From: Gammaproteobacteria bacterium
Lineage (GTDB): Bacteria; Pseudomonadota; Gammaproteobacteria; Tenderiales; Tenderiaceae
DNA length: 8,311 nucleotides
Reading direction: 5' to 3'
Assembly: GCA_024276775.1 (NCBI GenBank)
Contig: JAJRWO010000202.1
Location: forward strand, 1-8,311
Part shown: piece after piece, positions 1 through 6,050 of the stretch
Layout of the letters: the number at the start of each line of letters is the position of its first letter
How positions within the stretch are numbered: position 1 is the first letter of the stretch
Notes under the pieces: model-generated
Told to the model about the DNA's origin: nothing
Databases searched by the model: none
Seen by the model: the letters and a program-made list of their open reading frames with translations, nothing else
Position numbers and translations under genes: made by a program

Positions 1-57
1 AGTGGCAAAAATGGCAAAAATCAGGATCTTGTTCTTAATACTGTTTAACAAAATCAT
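1..57 (-). CDS. N-terminal fragment of a membrane protein (runs off left edge)
   Basis: Only the first 19 codons are visible, reading MILLNSIKNKILIFAIFAT from an ATG at 55-57. A short positively charged stretch (SIKNK) followed by a hydrophobic run is typical of an N-terminal membrane anchor or uncleaved signal segment. The start is supported by a strong Shine-Dalgarno, AAGAGGAG, directly upstream (about 60-67). The same frame stays open for some 50 nt upstream of this ATG without another ATG, so this is the natural start. N-termini of this style are common in membrane-bound signalling proteins such as diguanylate cyclases and sensor kinases. That is only a resemblance, and the function cannot be assigned from 19 residues. 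Confidence 0.6.
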   Translation of the reverse strand, partial: MILLNSIKNKILIFAIFAT

Positions 58-72
58 GACTCCTCTTATATC

Positions 73-139
73 GGCTAGCAAACGCTTGGTATAGATAAAA
101 GAATATACAGACACTCACGCCAAAGAATAAGCGCTAGCC
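73..139. repeat. inverted repeat GGCTAGC...GCTAGCC flanking the putative promoter
   Basis: GGCTAGC at 73-79 is matched by its exact reverse complement GCTAGCC at 133-139. The match continues as GCTT (84-87) and AAGC (129-132) if an AAAC bulge (80-83) is allowed, giving 11 paired positions. The 41-nt loop contains the putative promoter of the left-edge gene. It could be a paired operator or a long-range stem; nothing identifies a regulator. Confidence 0.4.
95..123 (-). promoter_or_regulatory. possible sigma70 promoter for the left-edge gene
   Basis: On the minus strand TTGGCG (118-123) is followed 17 nt later by TTTTAT (95-100), each a partial match to the -35 and -10 hexamers. Transcription would start near 88, about 30 nt before the ATG at 57. 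The promoter lies inside the arms of an inverted repeat (73-87 / 129-139). The hexamer matches are modest, so this is a weak call. Confidence 0.28.
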
Positions 140-156
140 CACAATTTCAGCATATA

Positions 157-206
157 TGCCTAAATACTCTGCTAATAGAGTGCATCAACAACAGGCGCTT
201 TAGGCA
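157..206 (-). repeat. nested stem structure downstream of the phosphotransferase gene
   Basis: TGCCTAAA (157-164) pairs perfectly with TTTAGGCA (199-206). Inside it ACTCT (166-170) pairs with AGAGT (177-181) around a 6-nt loop. The structure begins 30 nt past the stop codon of the phosphotransferase gene, where a terminator would be expected, but no T tract follows on the minus strand. It may therefore be a 3'-end stabilising structure rather than an intrinsic terminator. Confidence 0.4.
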
Positions 207-235
207 AGATATTGATTTCAGACATATGGGCACGT

Positions 236-1213
236 CTATTGATTCAACGTTGCAATCGCTTCTGCCGCCAAAGACTCAGTATAGGGATTAATTTTACGAT
301 GACTTGGCATCCAACCTAATAGAAAGCGATAGAAATCAGTCCAGGCGATGGCATACATGGACAGCCACTCAGCCTTTAAGCGATCCCATTCCAACGGTTT
401 GTTTACTATTTCCAGCGCCTGTTTCAGCTCTACAAAATAATAGCCCAGCAACTCATGCTGCCACTGTTTACACTGCCGTTCACTGAGGCAACTACCAAGC
501 AAGTAGACCACGTCTTTCATGCCGCAACCACCACCAACGTATTGAAAGTCTACTGCGGCAACGGCTTGCCCGTTTGTTGCAAAACAAAAGTTATCCACCT
601 TAGCATCGCCATGCACCAGAGTTTGATAGCGGCAGTTATTTAAGCGTTCGTCTAGTGCCACAGCCACTTTTTTTAAATCCCCCTCGGCCATCGCTGCTAA
701 CTCATCTGGGCGTGTTTCAAGATGCCAATAGGTACCGGTCAGCCACAAGCCCTCAGGCCTTACCCCCATAAAGGTCGCATGGAAATTAGCCAGCCAACAC
801 AAACACAGTTTAACCCCTGCCTTATCGAGTTCGGACTTTCTGAGCGAAAAACCGGCAGCATCCAAGTCTTCCAATACAATCATAGACTCACCTGCCGCTG
901 CGGTGGTGGCATAACACCGTGCCACACGGCAGCGCTCTCCGCAGCGTACACTCCATTCATGATACCAACGCATCTCCACAGCATATGATTTTATTTTTCG
1001 AGCATGAGAACGGTCTGTATTCCAGCCTCTGGGATGAGCTGTTTCAGCAGGTAAAACAATATATTTTAAAACGGCAGAGCTTAAATCAGAGCCTGAAAGT
1101 TCAACCCGCACGATCTCGCCATACCCACTCCACAAGGTTTGGATAATTTGTTGTGAACTGATTGCGGTTGCACCAGTGGTATTGAGCACAAAATCCCGAA
1201 AGTATTTATTCAT
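236..1213 (-). CDS. APH/choline-kinase-fold phosphotransferase (ecdysteroid-kinase-like)
   Basis: A 325-residue protein of the protein-kinase-like small-molecule phosphotransferase fold. Visible landmarks in order are a candidate ATP-binding lysine K50 (VLKYI), a C-helix-type glutamate E80 (SYAVEMRWY), a hinge-like IVLEDL at 112-117, the Brenner motif HGDAKVDN at 201-208 (catalytic D203, metal-binding N208), and DFQ with Mg-binding D222. The stretch after it (VGGGCGMKD) and the overall pattern resemble the CHK/ecdysteroid-kinase-like branch more than true aminoglycoside kinases. The substrate is an unknown hydroxylated small molecule, and the protein is presumably cytoplasmic. There is no signal peptide and the length is normal for the family. 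The ATG at 1211-1213 has no Shine-Dalgarno and overlaps the stop of a small upstream ORF in an ATGA, suggesting translational coupling. Its location after ampD and mak makes an amino-sugar substrate (as for AmgK) conceivable, but the motifs do not show that. An antibiotic-resistance role is not indicated. Confidence 0.85.
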   Translation of the reverse strand: MNKYFRDFVLNTTGATAISSQQIIQTLWSGYGEIVRVELSGSDLSSAVLKYIVLPAETAHPRGWNTDRSHARKIKSYAVEMRWYHEWSVRCGERCRVARCYATTAAAGESMIVLEDLDAAGFSLRKSELDKAGVKLCLCWLANFHATFMGVRPEGLWLTGTYWHLETRPDELAAMAEGDLKKVAVALDERLNNCRYQTLVHGDAKVDNFCFATNGQAVAAVDFQYVGGGCGMKDVVYLLGSCLSERQCKQWQHELLGYYFVELKQALEIVNKPLEWDRLKAEWLSMYAIAWTDFYRFLLGWMPSHRKINPYTESLAAEAIATLNQ

Positions 1214-1374
1214 CGGTAAAAACAGGCCGGTATCTTTTGCTCGACTTGCGTCATGCGGATATCTTTTTCCCTGAGCTTACTGATGATAAGGGCTACATCA
1301 TTCTCCATGAACCGTAGCACGTTATCCTCGTTATTAATCAAACATTCAAAAATATTTTTTTGTTTTTCCGTCAC
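1210..1374 (-). CDS. small ORF, 36-54 residues, coupled to the phosphotransferase gene
   Basis: This frame opens after a TGA and can begin at GTG 1372-1374 (54 residues, MTEKQKNIFECLINNEDN...) or at GTG 1318-1320 (36 residues). Only the second start has a clear Shine-Dalgarno: GAGG at 1326-1329, 5 nt before the GTG. The protein ends ...KIPACFYR. Its TGA (1210-1212) overlaps the ATG of the phosphotransferase (1211-1213) in an ATGA. That downstream gene lacks its own ribosome binding site, so translation of this frame would plausibly deliver ribosomes to it. The composition is charged and helix-prone (EN, LREKD, VEQK), with no membrane segment. I recognise no family. It could be a real small protein or a leader-type coupling ORF. 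The full extent is given; the 36-residue version may be the one translated. Confidence 0.45.
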   Translation of the reverse strand: MTEKQKNIFECLINNEDNVLRFMENDVALIISKLREKDIRMTQVEQKIPACFYR

Positions 1375-1430
1375 TGAAAGTCAGGCTGGAGCACTCAACT
1401 GAGGCATCTAAAAATCAAGTGACACCTGCA

Positions 1431-2330
1431 TTATTCAGCCGGCCACAACCAGGCAGCACCACGCACACCACTGGAATCACCAAACCTGGCCGGCAACAGG
1501 TGTGTTGCTACCGTATCGGAAAACACATACTGCCCCCAGAGTTTAGGCACCCGCTGATAGAGGCTGCCAATATTTGAAACTCCTCCTCCCAACACAATCA
1601 CATTGGGGTCAAGCATATTAATCACTACTGCCAGTGCTCTGGCCAAACGATCCTCATAACGCGCCATCGTCTGCTCAGCCAAATGATCGCCCTTGCTGCA
1701 ACGCTGCGCCAATTCCACCGCCGTTAAGCGCTGACGGGTAAGGTCATAATGATCCCGGCTCAAACCAGCACCACTGAGATACGTTTCAATACAACCGCGT
1801 TTACCACAATAACAAGGTGCGCCTCGATACTCATCCCAACGTGCCCACGGCAGTGGGTTGTGTCCCCACTCACCCGCAATGGCATTTGGCCCCTTGAGTA
1901 GCTGTCCGTTGATCATTAAGCCGCCACCCGTGCCCGTACCAATAATCACACCAAATACATTCGCCGCCCCCTGGGCAGCACCATCCGTGGCCTCGGACAG
2001 GGTAAAACAATCAGCATCATTGGCCAGTCTGACCGGACGCCCCAGAGCGGCCACCAGATCCTGCTCCAGAGGCTTGCCATTCAGCCAAACCGAATTGGCA
2101 TTTTTGATCAAACCTGTGGCAGGCGAAATCGCGCCCGGTGTGCCCACTCCCACAGAACCCTTCATACCGGTATATTGCTCCGCCTCATCCACCAACGATG
2201 CAATCAGTTCAAGCATTGCCGCATAATTTTCCTGCGGCGTTAACACTCGATGACGAAATAGTTCTTCACCATCAGCTGCCAAGGCAATCACTTCGATTTT
2301 GGTACCGCCTAAATCAATCCCAATCCGCAT
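1431..2330 (-). CDS. mak: ROK-family sugar kinase, Mak-type fructokinase
   Basis: A cytoplasmic ATP-dependent hexokinase of the ROK family, closest in pattern to E. coli Mak (manno(fructo)kinase), which phosphorylates fructose and some other hexoses at C6. Residue numbers are from the ATG at 2328-2330 (299 residues; E. coli Mak has about 302). They show the phosphate-binding DLGGTK at 6-11, the NDAD motif with catalytic D105, an IIGTGTGGG loop near 129-137, and the ROK zinc site GEWGH...CYCGKRGC with H157, C173, C175 and C180. The C-terminus GVRGAAWLWPAE is very Mak-like. I chose this start because the protein then begins MRIGIDLGG as in E. coli and lies 9 nt from AGGA (2340-2343). A second ATG at 2334-2336 would add two residues and overlap the ampD stop in an ATGA. 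Either way the gene is tightly coupled to ampD. GlcNAc kinase (NagK) is the main alternative and would suit the AmpD context, but the sequence resembles Mak more. Confidence 0.88.
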   Translation of the reverse strand: MRIGIDLGGTKIEVIALAADGEELFRHRVLTPQENYAAMLELIASLVDEAEQYTGMKGSVGVGTPGAISPATGLIKNANSVWLNGKPLEQDLVAALGRPVRLANDADCFTLSEATDGAAQGAANVFGVIIGTGTGGGLMINGQLLKGPNAIAGEWGHNPLPWARWDEYRGAPCYCGKRGCIETYLSGAGLSRDHYDLTRQRLTAVELAQRCSKGDHLAEQTMARYEDRLARALAVVINMLDPNVIVLGGGVSNIGSLYQRVPKLWGQYVFSDTVATHLLPARFGDSSGVRGAAWLWPAE

Positions 2331-2332
2331 AT

Positions 2333-2893
2333 TCATCGTTCCTTTCCCGCTAATAACCGTCGAAAGTAGTTCCAATCAAATGCCTGACCAGGATCCGTTT
2401 TGCGGCCTGGCGCAATATCGCAATGCCCCACAATACGCGCCGGGCTAATCCCAGGATAGCGCCCCATCAAAGTACCACTGAGCTCAACCAATCGCTCATA
2501 CTGAACGGTTTCATAAACCTCGTTATCACACCCTTCAAGCTCAATGCCGATGGAAAAATCATTGCAGCACTCACGCCCGTCAAAACAGGACTTCCCCGCG
2601 TGCCAGGCACGGTCATCCAGGCTAACAAACTGTACTAATTCACCATCGCGGCGAATCAAAAAATGCGCTGACACTCGCACAGTGGCAATCCTGGCAAAAT
2701 AAGGATGCTCATCTATCACCAGGCAATTACAAAAAAATGCTTCAATCTCTGGGCCACCGTATTGCCGTGGTGGTAGGCTAATGCCATGCAGCACAAGCAA
2801 GTCTATCTCAATACCATACGGACGCTCATCATGGTTAGGCGATTCAACCTGTCGCGCTGCACTCAACCACCCACTGTCAACCAATAGCGTCAT
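2333..2893 (-). CDS. ampD: 1,6-anhydro-N-acetylmuramyl-L-alanine amidase AmpD
   Basis: A cytoplasmic zinc amidase (N-acetylmuramoyl-L-alanine amidase type 2 domain) of peptidoglycan recycling. It removes the peptide from anhydro-MurNAc-peptides imported by AmpG, and by lowering these muropeptides it keeps AmpR-type beta-lactamase induction off in species that have it. At 186 residues it matches the usual AmpD length (about 187). The zinc ligands H36 (LVLHGIS), H157 (VGHCDIAPGR) and D167 (KTDPG) are present. So are catalytic E118 (IGIELEG) and K165, all in register with C. freundii H34, E116, H154, K162 and D164. The typical SAHFLIRRDGELVQF and RAWHAGKS blocks are intact. There is no signal peptide, which argues for AmpD rather than periplasmic AmiD. 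The ATG at 2891-2893 matches family N-termini but has no obvious Shine-Dalgarno. It is the first gene of a tight cluster with mak 2 nt downstream. Only 215 bp separate it from nasA, so its promoter must be close by; none was clear. Confidence 0.95.
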   Translation of the reverse strand: MTLLVDSGWLSAARQVESPNHDERPYGIEIDLLVLHGISLPPRQYGGPEIEAFFCNCLVIDEHPYFARIATVRVSAHFLIRRDGELVQFVSLDDRAWHAGKSCFDGRECCNDFSIGIELEGCDNEVYETVQYERLVELSGTLMGRYPGISPARIVGHCDIAPGRKTDPGQAFDWNYFRRLLAGKER

Positions 2894-2920
2894 TAACCAT
2901 ATGCTTTAATTAAGAAAGTT

Positions 2921-3083
2921 TTAGTTTACATGAAATAACCCCTTGTAGATCCAGCCAAGACGAAAGGTTTCTTCCTTGAGTTCATGAGTGACGCTGCAAG
3001 GACAACGGTCGCTCCATCAATAACGCCTCGATCTTGTCATTAAGCCGCTGGGCAGCGGTGCAAACATCAGTCGGTTTATCCAT
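2921..3083 (-). pseudogene. small reading frame split by a +1 shift (possible gene remnant)
   Basis: Between nasA and ampD one frame reads from ATG 3081-3083 as a helical, protein-like stretch (MDKPTDVCTAAQRLNDKIEALLM...) and stops at TGA 2982-2984 after 33 residues. The next frame carries a protein-like segment with no start of its own (HELKEETFRLGWIYKGLF), ending in TAA at 2921-2923. Removing one nucleotide in the region about 2985-3015 would join them into a 53-residue protein. That suggests a frameshifted small gene, a sequencing error or, less likely, programmed frameshifting. No convincing Shine-Dalgarno precedes the ATG, and I recognise no family. The segment also covers the region where the ampD promoter should lie. 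Confidence is low because both pieces are short. Confidence 0.3.
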
Positions 3084-3108
3084 TCATCCATGGGTGTTGT
3101 GCTGCTTT

Positions 3109-5778
3109 TTACACTTCTGGAGATAACAGTATTTTCAACTCTGGCACACATGAGCCACAGTTGGTTCCCGCCTTTAACGCCAAGCCAATTTCTTCAGCTG
3201 TTTTCAGATTTTGATCTTTAATTGCAGCCGTAATGGTATTGATGCCCACAGAAAAACAGGCACAAACAATCCGCCCTACATCGTACTGTCCTGCCGGCGG
3301 TTTCCCTAATAACAAGCCTTTGCGTTCATCCTCAAGCAAAGCATCTTTGACAAACAGCCCTGCCAGCCAACTACGTGATGGTAGCTCATGGCTAGGGGCG
3401 ATAAAGATGCAGCTCTCAACGCTGCTTTCAACCATGCGCACACCTCGATAACGGTGCGCCCCGGCATCCAGATATTCAACCCAATTGATATCACTATCAG
3501 AGGCACACAACAGGCTTCTGGCCCAGACCGGCCAATCCAGTTCAGCCTGTTCACCGGCAATTTCGTAACGATAGAAACCATCACCTGTGGCACGAGACCA
3601 ATAACTAACACCATTTATATCAAGTCGACGACGGGTTAACAAAAATCCATGCCAAGCAGGCTCGTAGGGTATGGCACGTACTGGTGTATGTTTAAATTCA
3701 GGCTGGCCAGAAACGGGGTCAGTCACCGAATTTACCACCGCATCAATACGCCCCTTGCTAGCAAATTGCCCTCCCCAGTGCATGGGCACAAACACCGATC
3801 CCTGTTGCTGTCCCGCAGTAAAACGCACCCGTACAATCACTTCGCCCGTTTGACTGATAACACGCATCAAACCACCCTCGCTAACATTGAGCAAAGCGGC
3901 ATCCTCTGGGTGAATTTCAGCATACGGTTCTGGACTGTGCTCTGCCAATCTTGGCGACTTGCCTGTGCGGGTCATGGTATGCCACTGATCACGGCAACGG
4001 CCCGTATTAAGAACCATTGGAAAGTCATTATTAACGGCATTTACAGGGGGGCGTGGATTTATCGCCACAAACTGGGCCCTGCCATTCGCTGTAAAAAATC
4101 GGCCATCAGCAAACATTCTAGCGCTGCCCTGGCCTTGAGCATTCACCGGCCACTGCACGGGGATGATGGCATTATAGGCTGCGGCATCTAAACCACTTAA
4201 GGCGGCAATATCAAAATCACGCTTACCGGAATTTTCGACCCCTGATAAAGCCGCGTGCTCACTAAATATCTCAGCCACTGATTCAAATGCAAAGCCACTG
4301 GCAAAGCCCATGCGCCTAGCGACTTGATTAATAATCCACCAATCTGCTTCAGCCTTGCCTGGTTTAGGTAGAAATGGCCGTGAACGGGAAATACATCGTT
4401 CTGAATTCGTGACCGTGCCATTTTTCTCACCCCAGGTCAGAGCGGGCAATAAGACATTAGCCAGGGCGGTGGTATCGGTTTCTGCAACACATTCCGACAC
4501 GACTACCAAGTCACACTTTTGCAAGGCGTCTCGTACACTATCGGCATCGGGCAGACTAACAACCGGGTTAGTGCACATAATCCAGATGGCTTTAATCTTG
4601 CCGGCAGCGATCGCCTCAAACATCTCAACGGCTTTGAAACCATTTTTTTGGGCAATCAATGGTGAATCCCAGAAGCGCTGGACTAAATCACGGTGTTCGG
4701 GGTTATCAATCTCCATATGCGCGGCAAGTTGATTAGACAAGCCACCCACCTCACGCCCTCCCATGGCATTGGTCTGTCCGGTAAATGAAAACGGCCCCAT
4801 ACCTGCGCGGCCAATGCGCCCCGTTAACAAATGGCAATTAAGAATAGCGTTAACCTTGTCAGTGCCAGCGCTGGACTGATTTACCCCTTGTGAGAAGGCC
4901 GTTACCACCCGCTCAGTACGCGCAAAAAGACGATAAAACTCGGCTACGTCGACTTCGTTCAGACCGCAGTCTATCGCCACATCAGTGACCGTTGGCGCAC
5001 TTGCCTTTGCCGCAGCCAATGCCTTGGCAGCACCCTCTGTATAATTATCAACAAAAAGAAGATTAACCTCACCCTGCTGATCAAGATAATTCAGCAAACC
5101 ATTGAAGAGCGTGGTGTCGGTTCCCGATTGTAAGGGCAAATGCAAGTCAGCAATGTCACAGGTAGTGGTGCGGCGCGGATCAATTACCACGACAACCAAA
5201 TCCGGGTTGTTTTTTTTGGCCTGACTGATACGTTGAAACAACACCGGATGACACCAGGCTGTATTTGAACCTGTCAACACAATCAGCTTGGCACGCTCCA
5301 GATCTTCATATGAACACGGCATGGTATCAGCACCAAAGGCGCGCTTGTAACCAGCCACCGCGGATGACATACAAAGACGAGAATTGGTATCGATGTTGGC
5401 CGAACCAATAAAGCCTTTCATCAATTTATTGGCCAGATAATAATCTTCCGTCAACAACTGGCCAGAAACATAAAAGGCCACTGCATCCGGGCCATGTTGA
5501 TGGATAACCTCAGCAAAACCCTCGGCAACTTTATCAAGCGCCTCATCCCAACCAACCTGCTGTCCATTTATCTCAGGCTGCAACAAACGACCATTAAGCC
5601 CAAGCGTTTCAGCCAGCGCCGCACCCTTCGAGCAAAGCCGCCCCAGATTGGCAGGATGATCTGGGTCACCCGTAACACTCACCAAACCCTGTGTATCAAC
5701 CGAAGCCACAATGCCACAGCCAACACCACAGTAAGGACAAATCGTTTTAACCGTATTTGCCAGGTTATCTGAATTCAT
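3109..5778 (-). CDS. nasA: assimilatory nitrate reductase catalytic subunit NasA
   Basis: A molybdenum enzyme that reduces nitrate to nitrite in the cytoplasm for nitrogen assimilation. The 889 residues begin with a [4Fe-4S] site made by C14, C17, C21 and C49 (CPYCGVGCG...GRLCSKG). The molybdopterin domain follows, with NSRLCMSSA where C136 is the likely Mo ligand. The MGD-binding domain lies around 580-700 (NTGRCRDQWHTMTRTG, VFVPMHWGG). The C-terminus carries a BFD-like [2Fe-2S] domain with C839, C841, C874 and C877 (CACFSVG...GTNCGSC). That C-terminal domain and the lack of a Tat signal mark the NasA class (Klebsiella NasA, about 866 residues) rather than periplasmic NapA. Electrons normally come from a flavoprotein partner (NasB/NasC type), which is not in the window. 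The start has a modest GGTGA just upstream. It may be transcribed alone: 272 bp with a palindromic repeat separate it from the preceding gene. A related formate dehydrogenase is the main alternative but fits less well. Confidence 0.92.
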   Translation of the reverse strand: MNSDNLANTVKTICPYCGVGCGIVASVDTQGLVSVTGDPDHPANLGRLCSKGAALAETLGLNGRLLQPEINGQQVGWDEALDKVAEGFAEVIHQHGPDAVAFYVSGQLLTEDYYLANKLMKGFIGSANIDTNSRLCMSSAVAGYKRAFGADTMPCSYEDLERAKLIVLTGSNTAWCHPVLFQRISQAKKNNPDLVVVVIDPRRTTTCDIADLHLPLQSGTDTTLFNGLLNYLDQQGEVNLLFVDNYTEGAAKALAAAKASAPTVTDVAIDCGLNEVDVAEFYRLFARTERVVTAFSQGVNQSSAGTDKVNAILNCHLLTGRIGRAGMGPFSFTGQTNAMGGREVGGLSNQLAAHMEIDNPEHRDLVQRFWDSPLIAQKNGFKAVEMFEAIAAGKIKAIWIMCTNPVVSLPDADSVRDALQKCDLVVVSECVAETDTTALANVLLPALTWGEKNGTVTNSERCISRSRPFLPKPGKAEADWWIINQVARRMGFASGFAFESVAEIFSEHAALSGVENSGKRDFDIAALSGLDAAAYNAIIPVQWPVNAQGQGSARMFADGRFFTANGRAQFVAINPRPPVNAVNNDFPMVLNTGRCRDQWHTMTRTGKSPRLAEHSPEPYAEIHPEDAALLNVSEGGLMRVISQTGEVIVRVRFTAGQQQGSVFVPMHWGGQFASKGRIDAVVNSVTDPVSGQPEFKHTPVRAIPYEPAWHGFLLTRRRLDINGVSYWSRATGDGFYRYEIAGEQAELDWPVWARSLLCASDSDINWVEYLDAGAHRYRGVRMVESSVESCIFIAPSHELPSRSWLAGLFVKDALLEDERKGLLLGKPPAGQYDVGRIVCACFSVGINTITAAIKDQNLKTAEEIGLALKAGTNCGSCVPELKILLSPEV

Positions 5779-5841
5779 ACTTCACCATCAGTCAATAATG
5801 TAAAAAAATATGCGACTTTCTTTTTGTCCAACCAGAGAATA

Positions 5842-5847
5842 ATTATA
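5842..5847 (-). promoter_or_regulatory. possible -10 element for nasA
   Basis: A perfect TATAAT on the minus strand, set in an AT-rich stretch, would start transcription about 57 nt before the nasA ATG. The position expected for a -35 box (about 5865-5870) reads ATATCC, a poor match, so an activator would be needed. That is usual for nitrate-assimilation genes. No NtrC/sigma54 (GG-N10-GC) element was recognised. Weak call. Confidence 0.25.
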
Positions 5848-5866
5848 TTAACCCATTTTCGCAGGA

Positions 5867-5949
5867 TATTTTTCGACCTTTTAAGGCGCAGCAAAGTTGA
5901 GCATAGTGAACTATGCGAGCGTAACAGCAACACCGAAGGCCGGAAAATA
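5867..5949. repeat. imperfect palindromic intergenic repeat with a central hairpin
   Basis: The outer arms TATTTTTCGACCTT (5867-5880) and AAGGCCGGAAAATA (5936-5949) are inverted copies matching at 12 of 14 positions. The centre is the perfect hairpin GCATAGT-GA-ACTATGC (5901-5916). The flanks between arms and centre pair poorly. The size (about 83 bp), ends and central palindrome look like a dispersed REP- or MITE-like intergenic element, so more copies would be expected elsewhere in the genome. It lies between the ferredoxin/anchor gene and nasA, where it could separate the two transcripts. No T tract marks it as an intrinsic terminator. Confidence 0.55.
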
Positions 5950-6050
5950 GGCAATAAAATATTAAAACAATGATGCTCTCGTGCTTATACTCGTAGCGTT
6001 TGGGATTTATGTGTCAATGTGCGTTAGTTCAGCGATCCCAATCATATTTT

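Noticed and set aside
3..20. Two tandem copies of TGGCAAAAA.
   Set aside because: They fall within the coding start of the left-edge gene and translate as a plausible hydrophobic repeat (IFA IFA), so no separate function is needed.
3045..3058. CCGCTG-GG-CAGCGG hairpin after nasA, considered as the nasA terminator.
   Set aside because: The loop is only 2 nt and it is not followed by a T-rich stretch on the minus strand. It also falls in a protein-like reading frame that explains the bases equally well.
3649..4191. A 180-codon open frame on the plus strand inside nasA.
   Set aside because: It is wholly antisense to a clearly conserved gene, has unusual composition (many His, Arg, Thr and Cys) and no recognisable domain. 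Other plus-strand frames in the window have the same character.
5984..6017. A consensus TTGACA (6012-6017, minus strand) with TATAAG (5984-5989) downstream of the fusion gene.
   Set aside because: The spacer is 22 nt, too long for a sigma70 promoter, and no good -10 box lies at 16-18 nt.
6000..6041. Inverted repeat TTGGGAT (6000-6006) / ATCCCAA (6035-6041) after the stop of the fusion gene, considered as a terminator.
   Set aside because: The loop is 28 nt and no T tract follows on the minus strand, so it does not resemble an intrinsic terminator.
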